Assembly (NCBI GenBank): GCA_907163375.1
Contig: CAJQUW010005315.1
Span: forward strand, 134,001-198,000
Source: Prostheceraeus crozeri
Taxonomy: Eukaryota; Platyhelminthes; Polycladida; Euryleptidae
Length of the DNA: 64,000 nucleotides
Direction: 5' to 3'
Part shown: in pieces, positions 10,668 through 24,239 of the stretch
Numbering within the stretch: position 1 is the stretch's first letter
How the letters are laid out: each line of letters begins with the position of its first letter
The notes under the pieces: generated by a model
What the model saw: only the letters and a program-made list of their open reading frames with translations
Database searches by the model: none
Told to the model about the DNA's origin: nothing
Program-made: the position numbers and the translations under genes

Positions 10668-11352
10668 AATGGGTTACTGACGCCATATCGGAACACAAAT
10701 TGAGTGTTAAAAAGAAATGTAATGCATTGGTATTTGGTCTTGAGGAATCATCTGACAGTGTAAACAAAAATAATGATGACTTAAAGCAAATCGAAGAGAT
10801 TTTGAGTATTGCAGATGTGGACATCGAAAAGGTATCTTGGTGTAGGCGTGTCGGCAAAGGTGTTAGTCAAAAAGTCTTTCGCTGTCTTATACAGGAGGTT
10901 CATTATCCAATTTTCCGCCATGCAAGAAAAATATCTACCTTAATTTATAGACGACTTTTGATTTATCAAAATAAGGATCCGACGCATCTCGTCAAGTTGG
11001 ATAGTATCAAAGGGACTGTCCCCGTGAGACTGTACAGCGTGACGAAACGCGTCGGGATCTTTATTTGACAGATAAAAAATCTCTATGAATTGATGGAGAT
11101 TTATACTTTTTCTTGCATCGCGCAATATTTGAAAAGTCAAGACCTCCAAGCTTCCGCTTAGTCCTCTTTCATGAAGACAAGCTCAAATGTATTAAAAACG
11201 CTAAATTCTTAACAAAGGATTATCGTTTCAGAGACGTGCATTTGAATCCTGATTTGTCTTATCTTCAAAGTGAGAATAACAGACGTCGTCGAAACATGAT
11301 TGCTATCGATAATTCTTTTGATATTCAAGGCAGTACAGCTTCTTCTTGCTGA
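10668..11352 (+). pseudogene. LINE ORF1 remnant
   Basis: One frame (10668-11068) contains CNALVFGLEESSDSVNKNND and VDIEKVSWCRRVGKG. The next (11113-11352) contains RPPSFRLVLFHEDKLKCIKN, AKFLTKDYRFRDVHLNPDLS and ENNRRRRNM. This order (LVVYGLEES, then R-RVG, then RP-V-F-----K--VL-NAKKL, then I--DL) matches the RNA-binding ORF1 protein of CR1/Jockey-like LINEs. There is a break between the two frames, and no ATG is present at the start. Confidence 0.6.
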
Positions 11353-11398
11353 CGGCGTAATGATCTACAATAGCCATCCCCGCGTTATTTCAATTCCC

Positions 11399-12257
11399 GC
11401 TCCGTAAATAACAAAATCGACGAAATTCAGATTCTTTCGAGGAAGCATTCCCCTTACTTTATTTGCGTGACCGAACCCTGTTTAGACTTTCAATTCCTGA
11501 TTTTGCAGTATCCATCCCCGAATATTCTGCTTACGGTGCTGATAGTCGCATTGGTATGAAAGGTGGAGCTATTCTCTGCTGGCTAAGAAATTGTTTCTAC
11601 TCACTGATCTTACAGAGTATTCAGGAAATCTGCATTTACTGATATGGAGTTGCTCATCTTGCGAGTTGTGTATCGACAATTTAAGTGCATCTACTTTCCC
11701 AAAGGCAGATCCCTAAATCTAGCTCAAAAGCAATCTCTGGAAAATTATGTGCGCTGTTATCGATGACTGCCTGTCTCGTTTTTCCTGATCATGTCGCATA
11801 CATCGTTGGCAATTTCAATTTAGCTGATCCTTCACAGTCGGAATTATGCATATGTGATTCAATGTTCAGAATCAATAATTATCCCTCCTCTGAGCACGTG
11901 TGATCATAATGCGATATTACTCAAGCCTTGTCATCAATTCTTCTATGATTGCGAGCATATTTTGGTTGTGGATTTGCGCGATTCGAATTCCAATGCAGCT
12001 AAGAGATATTTGTCATCTATTGATTGGCAAAATGTTTTGATGGATGTCAGTCTTAATGAATCGTGCAATCGATTTTACTTTGCTCTCCGATATGCTTTGA
12101 GTTACATTTCTTGATCACAAGACGCCTATCTGATAAGCCGTGGATCACTAATGTGATAGAAGTATTGATATATAAACGATTCAAAGCCTATTATGAGATT
12201 AATTGGGACCTATATTATCACTATCGCAGAAAAGTTGCCAGAAAAGTGCTTTGATGA
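11399..12257 (+). pseudogene. LINE endonuclease remnant
   Basis: Spread over several frames are VNNKIDEIQILSRKHSPYFI followed by CVTEPCLD (the E-T/P-W/C-L motif), GMKGGAILCW, VGNFNLADPS (GDFN-like, near 11800-11830), STCDHNAILL (SDH-like, near 11893) and the post-endonuclease linker KPWITNVIEVLIYKRFKAYY. The catalytic Asp of GDFN reads Asn here. The series is the signature of the apurinic/apyrimidinic endonuclease that nicks target DNA for LINE integration. It is broken in many places. Confidence 0.7.
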
Positions 12258-13099
12258 TGGAAGCTAGGTTTGCAACCTTAAGCTTGTAAAAGTTCTATGA
12301 ATTCTATCTGTGAAACACGGGAAATCAACAATTTTCATAAGCTGAAAATCAGCATTCTATCACTTCAATCTTGATTTTCAGAAAGTAGTAATAGAATTTA
12401 ATAGAAAGGTTCATGATCACTGCTTGAGTTTAAAAGATTGTAGCAACACGAGCTTACAACTACAAGTTATCTGAACAACGACATGTGGCATGCATTGTGT
12501 AGCATGTAGGTGATTCAGTCAACTTTTGTTTAGCAACCGACGTCTTCAACCGCTTTTAGTAAGAATCCAATATTTTACCAGCTTTCAACATCCTTTAGCT
12601 TATCAAAACATCACGTTAAAGTCGTATTGAGCGAGAATAGGATATGATAAAAAGAAGGCTTTTAGGGTAATTTTTCACCAGCCAAAGCGAACCGATTGGG
12701 ATTTTACTCGAATCACAATTACAAATTGAATCGAATCTCGAAGCTTGAAGGTCACTACTATCAAAGTAAAGTAAAGTTAGCAATATTGATGCGAAGTAAA
12801 ACTGGGGTGATGCTGTTTTGAATTCGTGTGGTGATTCCACATGGGATGTGTATAAGGCAGTCATGAGCGATAATCAGAGAAATCACAATTGGTTTCCACA
12901 ATGTGAAACGACCAAATCGATAATGCAAATTCTCAACGAGCTTAACGCATCATTGGTCTCAAACTTCATCTCTGACCTTCCTCAGTTGTTCATTCTTATT
13001 CGCAGCCTTGCACAAATATCAAACATTTCAGTGTTGAGCTTGTTGAGTCTTCCTGAATGAAGTAAAGAAAAGTAAAGTTTGCTTTGCTCCTTGCAAAGT

Positions 13100-14524
13100 A
13101 AACCCAGCACTTCTCCTCGATCAGATTGCATTCCGTCAATTGTGTGGAGTAAGTTTGCATATGAGCTCTCCGTATACCCATCACCATGATATTCAACAAA
13201 TGTATAACTCATGCCAACGTGCCACAAACAATTCGCATATCGCCCGAGAAGTTCCGCAACTTGTGCCCTTCTTTACACATACAACTTTGCCTCTTCAAGT
13301 CTACAAGAGGAAGATGTTTTTGCATGTCATTTGCTTGTACTTGACACTGAAAAGAGCTTTGACAAATTGTCTCATCTCACCTTGATTGACCTTTAATTTT
13401 ATATAACTACTACAGCCTTCGTTTTTACAGAGTCCGTTGGCAGTCTGCTCGTGGTGACTACACCAGTTTGTAGCGGAATATTTCAAGGGTTGTGAATTGG
13501 CACTTTCTGTATATAATTACTCATAGAGTAGGGATATATAGGTAGAGTGGCGACTCAAAAAAGCATCTGCATACAGTGAAGATTTATATATATACAGTTT
13601 TATATGAAAATATTCAGTTTTTTGTGGAGATTATGTTCCCGTGGTCCAAAAAATTATTTAAGCAGTTTTGAAAAAGTCAAAATTTTGTAAATTTATATAC
13701 TACCGAGATGACGTCCTATTCCGTATCTTCAAAACAGCAGAAATTTGCATATCTCAAATTTGGTGACAATACCACCTGTATCCCCATGAGTTAATTTAAT
13801 AAAATGGAAAGTGTATACACATTGGGGATTTAATAAATGCGGAGTTACCACTCTACCTAATATACCTACTCTATGTAAATACTACTGTGACGATATGCCA
13901 TACTCTGGATCTGATGACGGTCTGCAAATCAAGCACGCAGACGATATCATTATCATTGGGAAAATGAAACGCAACTGGCGAAATAGTCCACTTCGATCGA
14001 CATTTTCGGAAATACTTAGATAGTCCGACAATAATAAGATGACGATAAAATCAAAGAAAAACCATCAAATGTTTGCCATGCCACGCATATAATATGACAT
14101 GAATGATTTCATTATTCCTCAGATTCCCGTCTGCAAGTTTATAAAGATACTTGGTCCAACTTGAACTTCCGACAGCATGTGCACAACATTGCTAAAAAAG
14201 CATCGTCATGACTTCATGTTTTGCGAAAATTAAAACGCTTCCTCCCTACTCCTGGTTTTAACAATTATATGAGAAGTCTCTTAGAATAATACTTTGCTGC
14301 CATGTTTGTTGGTTTCATCGAAAAGGTCATCCTTAGAACGTGTACAGAATAGGACTCTCAAATCTATTTGTGGCTCCTTTGCATGTGATTGTTCTAACTT
14401 TATGCCACTTGAGTATCGTCGTTTCATGATCGGCTTTGATCTTTCTTCATCTCTGTCCCAAGATTGGAAAGTTTACCATGCCTGTCTGTCTAACAGCAAT
14501 GAGAAGTTCGCCATTGATAGTTAA
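13100..14524 (+). pseudogene. LINE reverse transcriptase remnant
   Basis: Before the MITE the frames give QFAYRPRSSATCALLYTYNF and LLVLDTEKSFDKLSHLTLI (the palm motif with catalytic Asp). After it they give LQIKHADDIIIIG (the A/H-DD box near 13931-13969), and then RVQNRTLKSICG, the usual end of the polymerase connection. The polymerase is split by the MITE and by several shifts. Confidence 0.75.
13522..13875 (+). mobile_element. MITE family 1, short copy (354 bp)
   Basis: Inverted termini CATAGAGTAGG / CCTACTCTATG continue through TAGGTAGAGTGG. Flanks taattact (13514-13521) and taaatact (13876-13883) match at seven of eight bases. The interior matches the outer parts of 1295-2151 in the opposite orientation. 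It is inserted in the LINE polymerase region, so it is younger than that LINE. Confidence 0.88.
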
Positions 14525-17500
14525 AATGATCAAATTGTCAAACAGTGGTTTTGTTTGTTGACAATTCGTTACACTAGTGCTCTGTTTATTTTAAAAATGT
14601 TATGCTTAAACTAACCCTTTTATTTTTATCTTGCGATCATAATTTTTGTCAAATTGCAACTGCATGTCATGCCTCACGATTTTCATTATTGAGGTTTTAC
14701 TGCAAAATATACACGCCTATTATTAACATTAATACGTAAAACTGTTAAAATGATCACAAAGGAAATTTTGCACATGTGGCTCAATAAAAGACAACCTTAA
14801 AAAATGGTAAAAATAAAAAATGTAACCTGGTCACACAGGAAAATGCTCAAGTGTAAGTACATGCACCTTCAAATGAGACAATCCTGAAGAAAATAGGCCT
14901 GAAGCATTGTCGTCATATGATAAAGAAGTCAAGTCCTATACATGGACGTGTGATCCCTTTAATAGAGACGTCACTGGGTCAGATTGCAGTCGCCAGCATG
15001 CCCCATTGGTGATGGTGAAGACGAGTGAAGCATTCTACTTCTTTAATATGCAGTAGAACTGTCCACTGATTATCGACTAGTCGACTTTCACACTGACTTG
15101 ACGACTTCAATCTAAAATTCTACTATAGTCAGCGTTGGATTTGAGGGGAGGGAAAGTGAGGAAGTTCCCCTGCACTGGTCCGTCTCATCCCTAGTACTGA
15201 AGATGTGTCTTCCTTCCCTGAGGGGGGAATATTTCCGGTAGATAGGCCTTATATTGCCGCAACCAGATTGATTGAGCATCAATATATTATTTTTGTGAAT
15301 ATGAGCAACATTGACAGGTGTAGGCCTAATTTCTTCACGATTCTTCATATACTTAATTGTCTAATCATAAATAATTAACTTTCTTTGTTCAGAAAGATGA
15401 CAAATGAACTCGCGAAGCAGAAAATGCTTATTAGAATAATTAAAGGTAACGAAACCATAACAAAAAGAGTGGAATCCAGAATGCTATATTGTTTCTTTCG
15501 GGATGTTGTCGACAACACATGATATTTGATTCATATTAATGTGATAAAATTCTTCATAATCCAGAAAATCAAGTTTAGGAGCATCGTTTACCTTTCACTC
15601 TGTGGATATTGATAGAAGCCTGATCTTCGTGAATTCATTATAGGTCTAATTGTAATAAATTGCAGAATTGCCATACGAGGAATATTTATTGGGATCATCA
15701 CATGCGTAGAACTACCATAAATTTCTGATTTACAAGGGTATTTACGGACTCATTTGAGCATCATTTGATGAATACGGGTTCTACCAAAAGCATGCATTGG
15801 AGAGTGACTTTCATATCTCCTCATGCATCCCTCTTTACAGGTATATCCTCCTTACATTTATGACTCAACTATTTTCGAAATTATTCGCGGGCGTTCTAGG
15901 TGGGAGGATGAGAGTGGTGCTACAAGAATCGATGTCCTCTTCCTTTCTTTTTTCCGGCTTTGGTTGCGACTTTGACCCAACAACTTCCGGTCGAAAACTT
16001 CCCCCCTACTGCTATCAAGCTCAAATCCAACAGTGACTATAGTCGCATTTCATGACACAGTCGCTTTCTCATTCAGACATTGGCCCGTACTGTATTGGTA
16101 TTGTAAAATAGTGTCACAATTCTGATCACTGTAAAATTATTCAACTGCATTGTACTGTCAAGCTACAAGCTATTTAATAATTGTGTGATTACAACGAAAT
16201 ATGCCGCTGACATCAATTCCCGTGCATGATTCTGTTGACGGCCTGTATTGTATTAATCGAAATGTCATGTCTAATTTTGAAGAATGGCGTGACAGCAATC
16301 AGTTGCGATTGAATAATAGAAAATAGAAACACTTTCGTCTTTGGTATTTTCTTCTAGGTTGGACACCAGATACATCGATTTTAGAATGTCTGCTCTGGAT
16401 CTTCTCTTGGAAAGTCAATTTTTTTATCGATTTTTAAATTTAGGCTCTCAGGAAAATTGACGTGAAATAGTCTATGGAGATGCGAAACACGTAATACAAA
16501 TTTTCGATGTCAATACAAAAGCAAAAGTCAGCAAGTTTGATATCATTCGATAACAAGACACATTTTTGGCACCAAACGTTTTGTCATGGGTTCAGGGCAC
16601 AGAGTTAGTGGGTACAAAGGATCATGGCGAGATGTCAACGCTCAAAAATTTGAAGCACAAATCATCCGCACTGACTAAGCCAATAGCACGAATTCGAGGC
16701 AACTGTTGTCTATTTTTTGTCTGTGTCAGTTTTTGATGATATTAGGAAAGTCAATGGTAATTTAGCTTTTCTCAACAGCCCCGATTGGTAGATTAAAAGA
16801 AGAAGAGATATTTATGAAAAATTTTGTCCTTTGTTTGCAATTTGCCATTTGGACAACATCAATGACAAAAATCAGTAAATGGGGTATCATTCTAAAGTGT
16901 ATTCTTTTGAAATCAAACGGGGTGATTCTTTTGATAGCAAAAATTTTATTACGAGTATATTGTCAAAGTGCACAGACCTAGCGGTCAAAAGTTCATGGCG
17001 AGATGATGAAGTTCAAAATTGGAGAAAATTGATGCAGACAACAGTCGAGGCATAGAGTGTCGACGCTGAAAACGTTAACAAGGTGGGATTGAGAAGTTGC
17101 ACCTAAATTTGATGTCTCAAATTATTGAAGAGCCTTAAATAGATAGCAAAACAACTCCAAACGAAAGATTGCATCACGTCATATCATGTCTCAAGCATCG
17201 AAATATTTCAAATTATTGAAGGGGCTACAGGTCGCTTTGCTTTTGTCAATAGCTTTTACCAGTCTTTTCAATTTAAGAATCTAGAATCCGAAAAATATAA
17301 GAAATTCAGTGATTTATTCGATTTTATTTCGTGAAAATAATTTGAAAGTATCATCTGACCAGAGATAGACTGATATAAATGAACTTGAGACAACAAGTTA
17401 GTATGTACAACAATCTTGCATATTAGTAGGACGGATATTATGACAAACTTTGATAATGTGAGATCTTAATTTTGCATTTGTTTTTCCAATTATTTACTTT

Positions 17501-20500
17501 CTTCCCGAAACTTGTGCATCTGGTCATCCCTTTCATATAATTTAACACTCCATGTGTGTTTTTCAATGTCCAAGCTAAAAATACTGGCGAGAGATTTGCG
17601 TTCATCACACAGCTGTCCATGTGAGAGTCCTCATCATGATTTCATCATCATTTTCTGCTTTTCATGGGTTTCCATGATTTGCTCTACTGATGCATGCATG
17701 CTTTCTCTAAGGTTTGTTTTGCCTTTAAAACTGTGGTTGATGGCTATTGAGAGGAAGATAGGACGCTGGTTACTAATATGTCCTATCCATCAACAATGGT
17801 ATACCATGAAAATCCGTGACGCATCCATACTCCAATAAAGGGTATCACAGGTTCTTCACCTATGAAACAAAATCAGCACTGCTTAACCTATTACTTCAAC
17901 AAGCAAAATTTGCCTAACACTGAAATTTCCGACGCTGCCTTGGATGTGTATAACATAATAGACAATCACGTTGCGATAAATGAAATGATCATATTGACAA
18001 TCGATGCCCATTGTTGAAAGTTGTGATGCAAATTGGAAAAATTTGAAAAAGTGAAACATCTTAGCCTTAAAACATGAAAAGCAGATTTTAATATTCAACC
18101 GATAGAAATAAGTTACATAATCGAGTGCGCGAAATTCAACAATTGTGAGGAGATTGAAATCACTAAAACTAAAAGTTGCGAAAGATTGGTTGCGCGCTTT
18201 AGCCTTAAAAGTAAATCTACAGCAAAAGCGCGGAAAGGGAACGAATAAGTCCGCCCCCAACATGCATACGGTCAATGTCTCCTTTCTCCTAGACTCATGC
18301 GCATCATTAGGGTCTCTTGGTTCCAAACATGGATCTGCAGGGCCCATTTCGAGTCTCCAAATGCCTTCCATTCTATATTGGCTTTACTCATTTTCTTCAT
18401 GCATCTTTTGGCACACACAGAAATCTAAAGTGAATAGGAATATTGCGTCAACAGATTTTACGATTTTTAGTAATTTGATACTGCAAGCTGAATCATTTGG
18501 ATCGGTAATAGATAAATAAGGAATATTGTGAAAGAAACCACGTTGATTTGAGAGAGCTTTTACAGAGATAAATTAGAGGAAAAAATGGAATGACAATTTC
18601 AAATCTCAATTTACACATTCTGCAACTTCCTTGTCAAGCGGTTAGCATCCACCTGTAATTAAATCGAGTAGTGACTGAATTTTCACTTGAAACCGGAAAT
18701 AGCATTGTCACACTGATATCAAAGCTCTAATTGCTTGCCAAGTTGTGTTCTGAAGTGAAGTCAACAAAGGGTATAAATTTCAAGATACCAACACATCATT
18801 TTTGACATTTTTCATGTTATGTTTTGGTAATGACCGGATAATTATAGGTAGCAATAGTCATACAGCGGATGACAATTGTAGTCATCAACATCTCCTTGCA
18901 TTCGGTGTATACCTGAATCAACAAGCACCCATGATAAGAAAAGCAGCGTCACTCTGATCTTTGTCGGTGCTTGAATATTTTAGTTGAAGTAGGAACGCTA
19001 ATTGTTTGACTTATCAAATTAAAAGGCGGACAGCCTGTTTCAGAAAAATATTTTTGATTTTTTTCAAATGGAAAAAGCAATATTTCTTATCGCATATTTT
19101 GCATAATGCCAATTTCAATCTTAGTAAATTGAATACATTGCAGGACATTATACGTCTCAATATTTTGCACATATTTTGCGTCTCCAGTCATCAAATGAAA
19201 GAGAGGCAGGTACACCATTTAAACTCATCTTCACTAAAATTGAATTAATGCATCTAAGCAGTATCATTTGTTCCATCTCTGCGTTTACATCTGCGTGCCA
19301 TTGAAAGCATGTTTAGTAGCTGTTTAGCAATTCATTTCGGTTATCATGTTTTGTCTTTCTTTTGAACAAGTACTGTACATATATTATCACTCAGGCCAAT
19401 GCCTCACAATGCCTCACAATGCATCAGTTTCAATCAGGCAATATGTCAAAGTCAATTCAAATTATCACAAGAAATTTGAATCTTGAATCAAATTACAAAC
19501 GAGAAAATGATGGTTATTTAAAGTTCGGACTAATTCAATAACGAAGATATTTGTGCAGCTCATCGTTGAAACCGGTCATTTCTGATCCAAAGTTCTGATC
19601 CTATTCTGAGGCATTTTTGATATTCAAAATTCCATCCAGTAATTTTCTATATTCTTATATTCATAGGGGCCCAATTATTTATTTTGAGTGAGCATAAGTG
19701 TTTTATATCACAATTGATTAGAGTAATGATTACAATCGTTTCAATATATCAATTATTCCATATTCTATGATCACATTCTTCAATGTGAAAGTGCTTAAGC
19801 GTGATGTGGTTCCCTTCATTTTGAACAATGTGGTTAATTTTTTACCTCCAATGTGCTAGCGACTCATTGAGATAGAACAGTATGCAGCTGAATATACGCA
19901 CGCTAGTTGCTTATCTGAATTAGACTTTAAATAAAACAAATATTTTGAAAGGACTCAGCATCCCATCGTTAATTGCGCAGACAAAAATGTTTGCTTTCAT
20001 CGATAATCTACGGCTACGAGCTTCAAACTATTGCGACTTCCTGTCGTAGCGTTGCTTCTCACTGTGTAGCATGTGTTAAATGAAGAGAGTATAAATGGAA
20101 TTTAAATGCCGAATCTCCAATTGAAATGAACAAAATTTTTGAGCATTCTTTTGTCAAGTTTTGTGATGCTGTGACGCTTGCATTCACCAAGTAAATGGAT
20201 TTATCAGCATCTTTCGATCACGCGGAAGCATCATTATCCATTTATTTAAACATCTTAAAACATTTGAAAGCTCTATGTTTTGCGACGTCCAGGTTGACTA
20301 CTGGGGTTTAATGAAGACATAGCTTTAAACTGTATTCTTGCTTTAGATCATGGTTTTGTTATTTTTGAATTCACTTCAGAGCATAATCAAGTGCCTATCT
20401 ACTCAAGGAAACTAGCATTATTGACATATTCTCAGCTTTCGTGCTGTTTCTTGCTGGTTTTCTGATGGATTTGATAAAAAAAATGGTAAATTTCATATTC

Positions 20501-20562
20501 ATGCATCAATATTTGTGACCTGAAAGGCTGATGGATACAGGATAATTTTCAGATTACAAAAT
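14525..20562. other. Long gene-free stretch
   Basis: No domain is recognised. The longest frames (17883-18371 minus and 18145-18519 plus) overlap on opposite strands and lack family resemblance. A weak direct repeat around 'catggcgagatg' occurs near 16624 and 16992, about 370 bases apart. A small tandem of 'tgcctcacaa' lies near 19410-19425. Nothing else is supportable. Confidence 0.45.
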
Positions 20563-20570
20563 CAAGTAAC

Positions 20571-21092
20571 CACAGGATTAGATTGTTTAATCGTATCACT
20601 TTGCCGGAAGTGCAAACTGATTCAAACAGATGGCACATGCAGGAACTTAATAAGTGGGCAAAAAGAAATTTTTAATACCTTGCAGAGATAGGAAAAATAG
20701 TCGTGCGCCGCTTGCGGATTGCTCTGAATTCCTTCAAAATGCTCCGATCGCCACGACTCCTTCAGATTCGAAGAATTCAGATCATTGCGCAAAAGTTTTC
20801 TTGATAATGTTGGGCCCTCCGATCATTATTTAAAAAGTTATCAGGCGCACGAAAAAACGTTCACAAACTTCTCTGTAGAATTTGACATCGTCTGTGTCTC
20901 TTTGCTGTGTGATCCGGTTGATAGCAGTCACTGAAGCTTTGCACAATTTGGCGTGTTTAATGTTGAACTGGCTGCTCATTGTTCGATTGCTATGGTATTT
21001 AGTCAGGAGATTGTGCCATTTCATTTACGTTACATGTTCCAATGCTATCCTTCTAGTCAAGCGGAAGAAGAGACGACCTGTCTAATTCTGTG
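20571..21092 (+). mobile_element. hAT-like MITE family 2, full copy (522 bp)
   Basis: Bounded by CACAGGATTAGA and TCTAATTCTGTG, with exact 8-bp duplications caagtaac at 20563-20570 and 21093-21100. The same 522-bp length recurs at 46950-47471 in reverse orientation with its own duplication, and a truncated copy lies at 40121-40425. Eight-base duplications and CA-G ends suggest hAT mobilisation, which is inference. Internal frames do not look like transposase. Confidence 0.92.
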
Positions 21093-21100
21093 CAAGTAAC

Positions 21101-21621
21101 ATATGCCAGCCAAAGTTGTTGAATTAAACCTCGCTAGGTTACCTGCTGCGTGAAAACTTCTATGAAATGCGAAACAGAAGGATATCTCTGATTGCATTTT
21201 GATCATCATTTCGCGAAACATTTTGTGCATCCTTAAATCTCCAGCTCCACTTAATAATAAGAAACAACTTTTAGTCTCATCGAAATTTACATGTGATATA
21301 TTATATATTTCGAGTAGACTTCAATTTTTTGCTTATCAAGAAGAACTAGGGATACCAAATTTCATGCGTTATAAAATGCTGAGTAGAAGGGTATGTTTGC
21401 ATGCATTTCAATTTTCATCCCGTTACGACGGGATTTCGCGATTCGGGTTTTCGTGTATAGCATGTCAGTTATGCCATTTACCAGAAATATGCTGAGATAT
21501 TTGCTGAGATGCTGCGGAGATCAGATGCTGTGTGCATTGAAATTTGAGTTTAATTTGAGTACAAGTAATATCAATTGGGAGAGTCAACTTTCAGTGTCCT
21601 TACATAAATTTTTATTTGCAG
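21101..21621. other. Upstream flank of the peptide gene
   Basis: Ends in the acceptor TTTATTTGCAG at 21611-21621, so a non-coding first exon probably lies further upstream. I could not identify it or a promoter. Confidence 0.4.
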
Positions 21622-21625
21622 GAAA

Positions 21626-21820
21626 ATGCATTCCTGGAAAAATCTGGTTCTCTACTTTCTGCTTTTTGCCGTCATCCTAGCGTCGTCATCTGCCGCACCA
21701 AAGAAGAGGAACTTCTACGATTTGGAACCAAAGACACCTTACTCATGGCCTTTTCATGTTATGAATAAACTTCAACGCTGTTTCGTATACTGTGACGAGT
21801 GTTATGGCAGTGGAATTCAG
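21626..21820 (+). CDS. Secreted six-cysteine peptide, exon 1
   Basis: Begins with ATG five bases after the acceptor TTTATTTGCAG and ends at GGAATTCAG|GTCTGT. It is exactly 65 codons long, so the junction is phase 0. Residues 1-24 are a typical signal peptide: MHSW-K, the hydrophobic LVLYFLLFAVILA, then SSSAA. A basic and aromatic spacer follows (PKKRNFYDLEPKTPYSWPFH), then CFVYCDECYGSGIQ with C52, C56 and C59. Unspliced reading would add only low-complexity sequence, which supports the donor. With exon 2 (33507) the precursor is 101 residues. Spacing C-x3-C-x2-C-x12-C equals that of insect eclosion hormone. Identity as an eclosion-hormone-like neuropeptide is inference; an antimicrobial peptide or toxin-like peptide is an alternative. 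Confidence 0.65.
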
Positions 21821-24239
21821 GTCTGTTTTGGTTTTATCCAACAAGATAGATATATTTTTCATCTAAGTGTATTGTTGAGTTTCGTTATATCGGAAGAGGA
21901 AAAATAATGTTTTATGCACAATTCCTTCAAATGTCAAAATCGTGACAATTAATCTGTTTTCTTAGGTTAATTAACATGAAAAAATCTGTAATTGGTGTAT
22001 TACGTGTGGACATGCTGCTGAATAATTAAATCAGAATCTGCCATTGCTTAACAGTCAATCATGTTTTTTAACATATTTTGATTAATAAATGAAGGATGAT
22101 ATTTCTTAAATAGCATTCGTTATTTATTTTCTGTGAGCAGCTAAATTCATTGCCATTATTTATATTGCTACATTTTCGTCGGTATGACAGCCGGTTCAGG
22201 GAATTGTTTTACTCGACGTTGTTGGAAGAGTCACAATACAGCAAAAATGTATAATACTATTACTACTATAACATGATTTCTTCTGCTGCAAAAATACCAC
22301 TGATGCGCTCTAGTTGGCATATGTAGCTATATGAGTATTAGATAGCAATGAAAAATGCTATTTTAGGATATTTATGCTTGCATGTTATGCAGATGTTTTT
22401 GCATATTGTAACATATTTTTATCATTTCAAGCGACTGGCTAGGAAGAGCGGTCACTGATAACTTGATATGAAAGCAATAGTGATTTATAAAACGTGTCAC
22501 AAACAACTTTCGATACTACTCGTTGTTGTTGTTGACAATTGTTGGCTTCGTTCCTTCACTTGAAATTTGTTAGAATTTATTCCATCCAAATTCAAATTAC
22601 CCATTGACTTATCACTGTTCATTTGTAGATCAGATATCTTTATCAAGCTACATACTTACAACCTTCAACAAAAGTTCTTCTTTCTCTTTATTTTCCGAAG
22701 AAGAGTATAGTGCTCTTCGAATTTTGCAACTAACTCAGGGATCAGTTCCCTCTCGATGAAACTTGTAGCAATATATTCCAAATAAAGATACATATAGAAG
22801 ATGTCGGTGCCCTAGTAACACCCAAAAGCTTCTTGAATATTCTTATTTCATACTTATGTACTTGGGAACTTACATATTGATGAATAACAAATGTATAAGA
22901 AGCAAATAATCAGTGTAGTACACATTGTGACAAGTCATTGAGTCACAGGAATGCCAGAGCAGCAAAGTCCGATCGACCTACAGCTGACTCAGCACACTGC
23001 AACAGTTCCCTGATCCACTCCGTCCCTTCGAAGGAGGCACTTGCACTGAGAATCGACAACAGATGCGTTGAATGGAACTGCGCATGTTTTTAAAGTCCTT
23101 AAAATTAATTTCGAAGAGTACATGCAAAAAGTTCTTCTGCATGAGTAGTGCTCCAAGCTTTGCCATGGGAGAGGCTCTAAATAAAGCTTTATAAATAATG
23201 GGATCAAGCTTTAAATATAGCGCTTCTGATGACACTGAAGAATCAAAAATAATCAGGCGCATATATTGATCAGCTGACTTGTTCCGCTGTTATCCAAACT
23301 ATCGGTGAGGTTGAAGGTGTTATTGTTGACAGCGTTGATGTGCATCTATTTATTTGTTGTCGAATAAACTCGTCAAACATTTCAGTAGTTTGCTTTTGGT
23401 CAATGTAGGATAAATAAGGGAAATTCTTATTCTTGATAAACATAACCCTGGAACATTTTTCAATTAAATACACAACCGGAATATTGAAAGAATTTCAGTC
23501 TGAATGATGATGTCTGAGACAGATATCAATGTTATTGACATTGAAATCAACACTGAAATTCTGAAGAGAAACAAGCATTGTGAATCAAGGAGATCTATAT
23601 AGGAAGGAGGGAAGTGGCTAATTTTCAGTGAACAGAGACTGATAGCCTACGGCTTGCGACATTACCATCTTTTCCCGATGTCATCATCACACATGTAAAT
23701 GAACAAATCAATGAGGCAATTATTGTGAATTAACAATAAAACGTAGCCACTAGAAACAGAGATTCCCTAAACGTGGAGCAAGGCAGCAACGAACCTCGCG
23801 TTTATATATAATATACAGAGCTGTTCATTTAAAATGGACCACCTAAATTACGCTGAGATTCAATTGATTTTCATGCATTCCAATCGCGTCGCACAACAAC
23901 GTGTAATACACAGGTGAACGACTTCAATAGGCTCCTATGCGGCTCATTACATGTATGATCACGTTGAACTCTAACTTCGACAGATTTATGGTAATATCAA
24001 GCAATTTTATCTGAAAGGCCCAAATAATCTCATCAATCTCCATTCGTCCTCAATGGCTAAAAATATAAAACCCTTCAATATTCTCACATTGATCTAAGAG
24101 ACCATCGACATGCCAAGCGTTATTGATTGCAAGCATCAGATACAGCATTTTAAAGATCTAGAAGAATTAATCAGCCTTGTTTGGCACGAATAAAAGCAAT
24201 GGCCTATGATGAAGGGGCTCAACTTTATTCAAAGTGGCT
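21821..24239. other. First part of the peptide-gene intron
   Basis: Begins with the donor GTCTGT. The stretch is AT-rich with no recognised exon or element. Small minus-strand frames near 22978-23262 look spurious. Confidence 0.4.

Larger units (their letters stand above)
10668..14524 (+). mobile_element. Decayed CR1/L2/Jockey-type LINE
   Basis: A non-LTR retrotransposon relic reads along the plus strand with ORF1, an apurinic-type endonuclease, a linker and reverse transcriptase in the normal order. It has many stops and shifts and so is old. A 354-bp MITE interrupts it at 13522-13875 inside the polymerase region. The stretch 12258-13099 between endonuclease and polymerase could not be read. 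The 3' end and tail are not clear. Confidence 0.75.

Noticed and set aside
17883-18519. Overlapping 162- and 124-residue frames on opposite strands
   Set aside because: No motif, neither strand is preferred, and composition matches the surrounding non-coding DNA.
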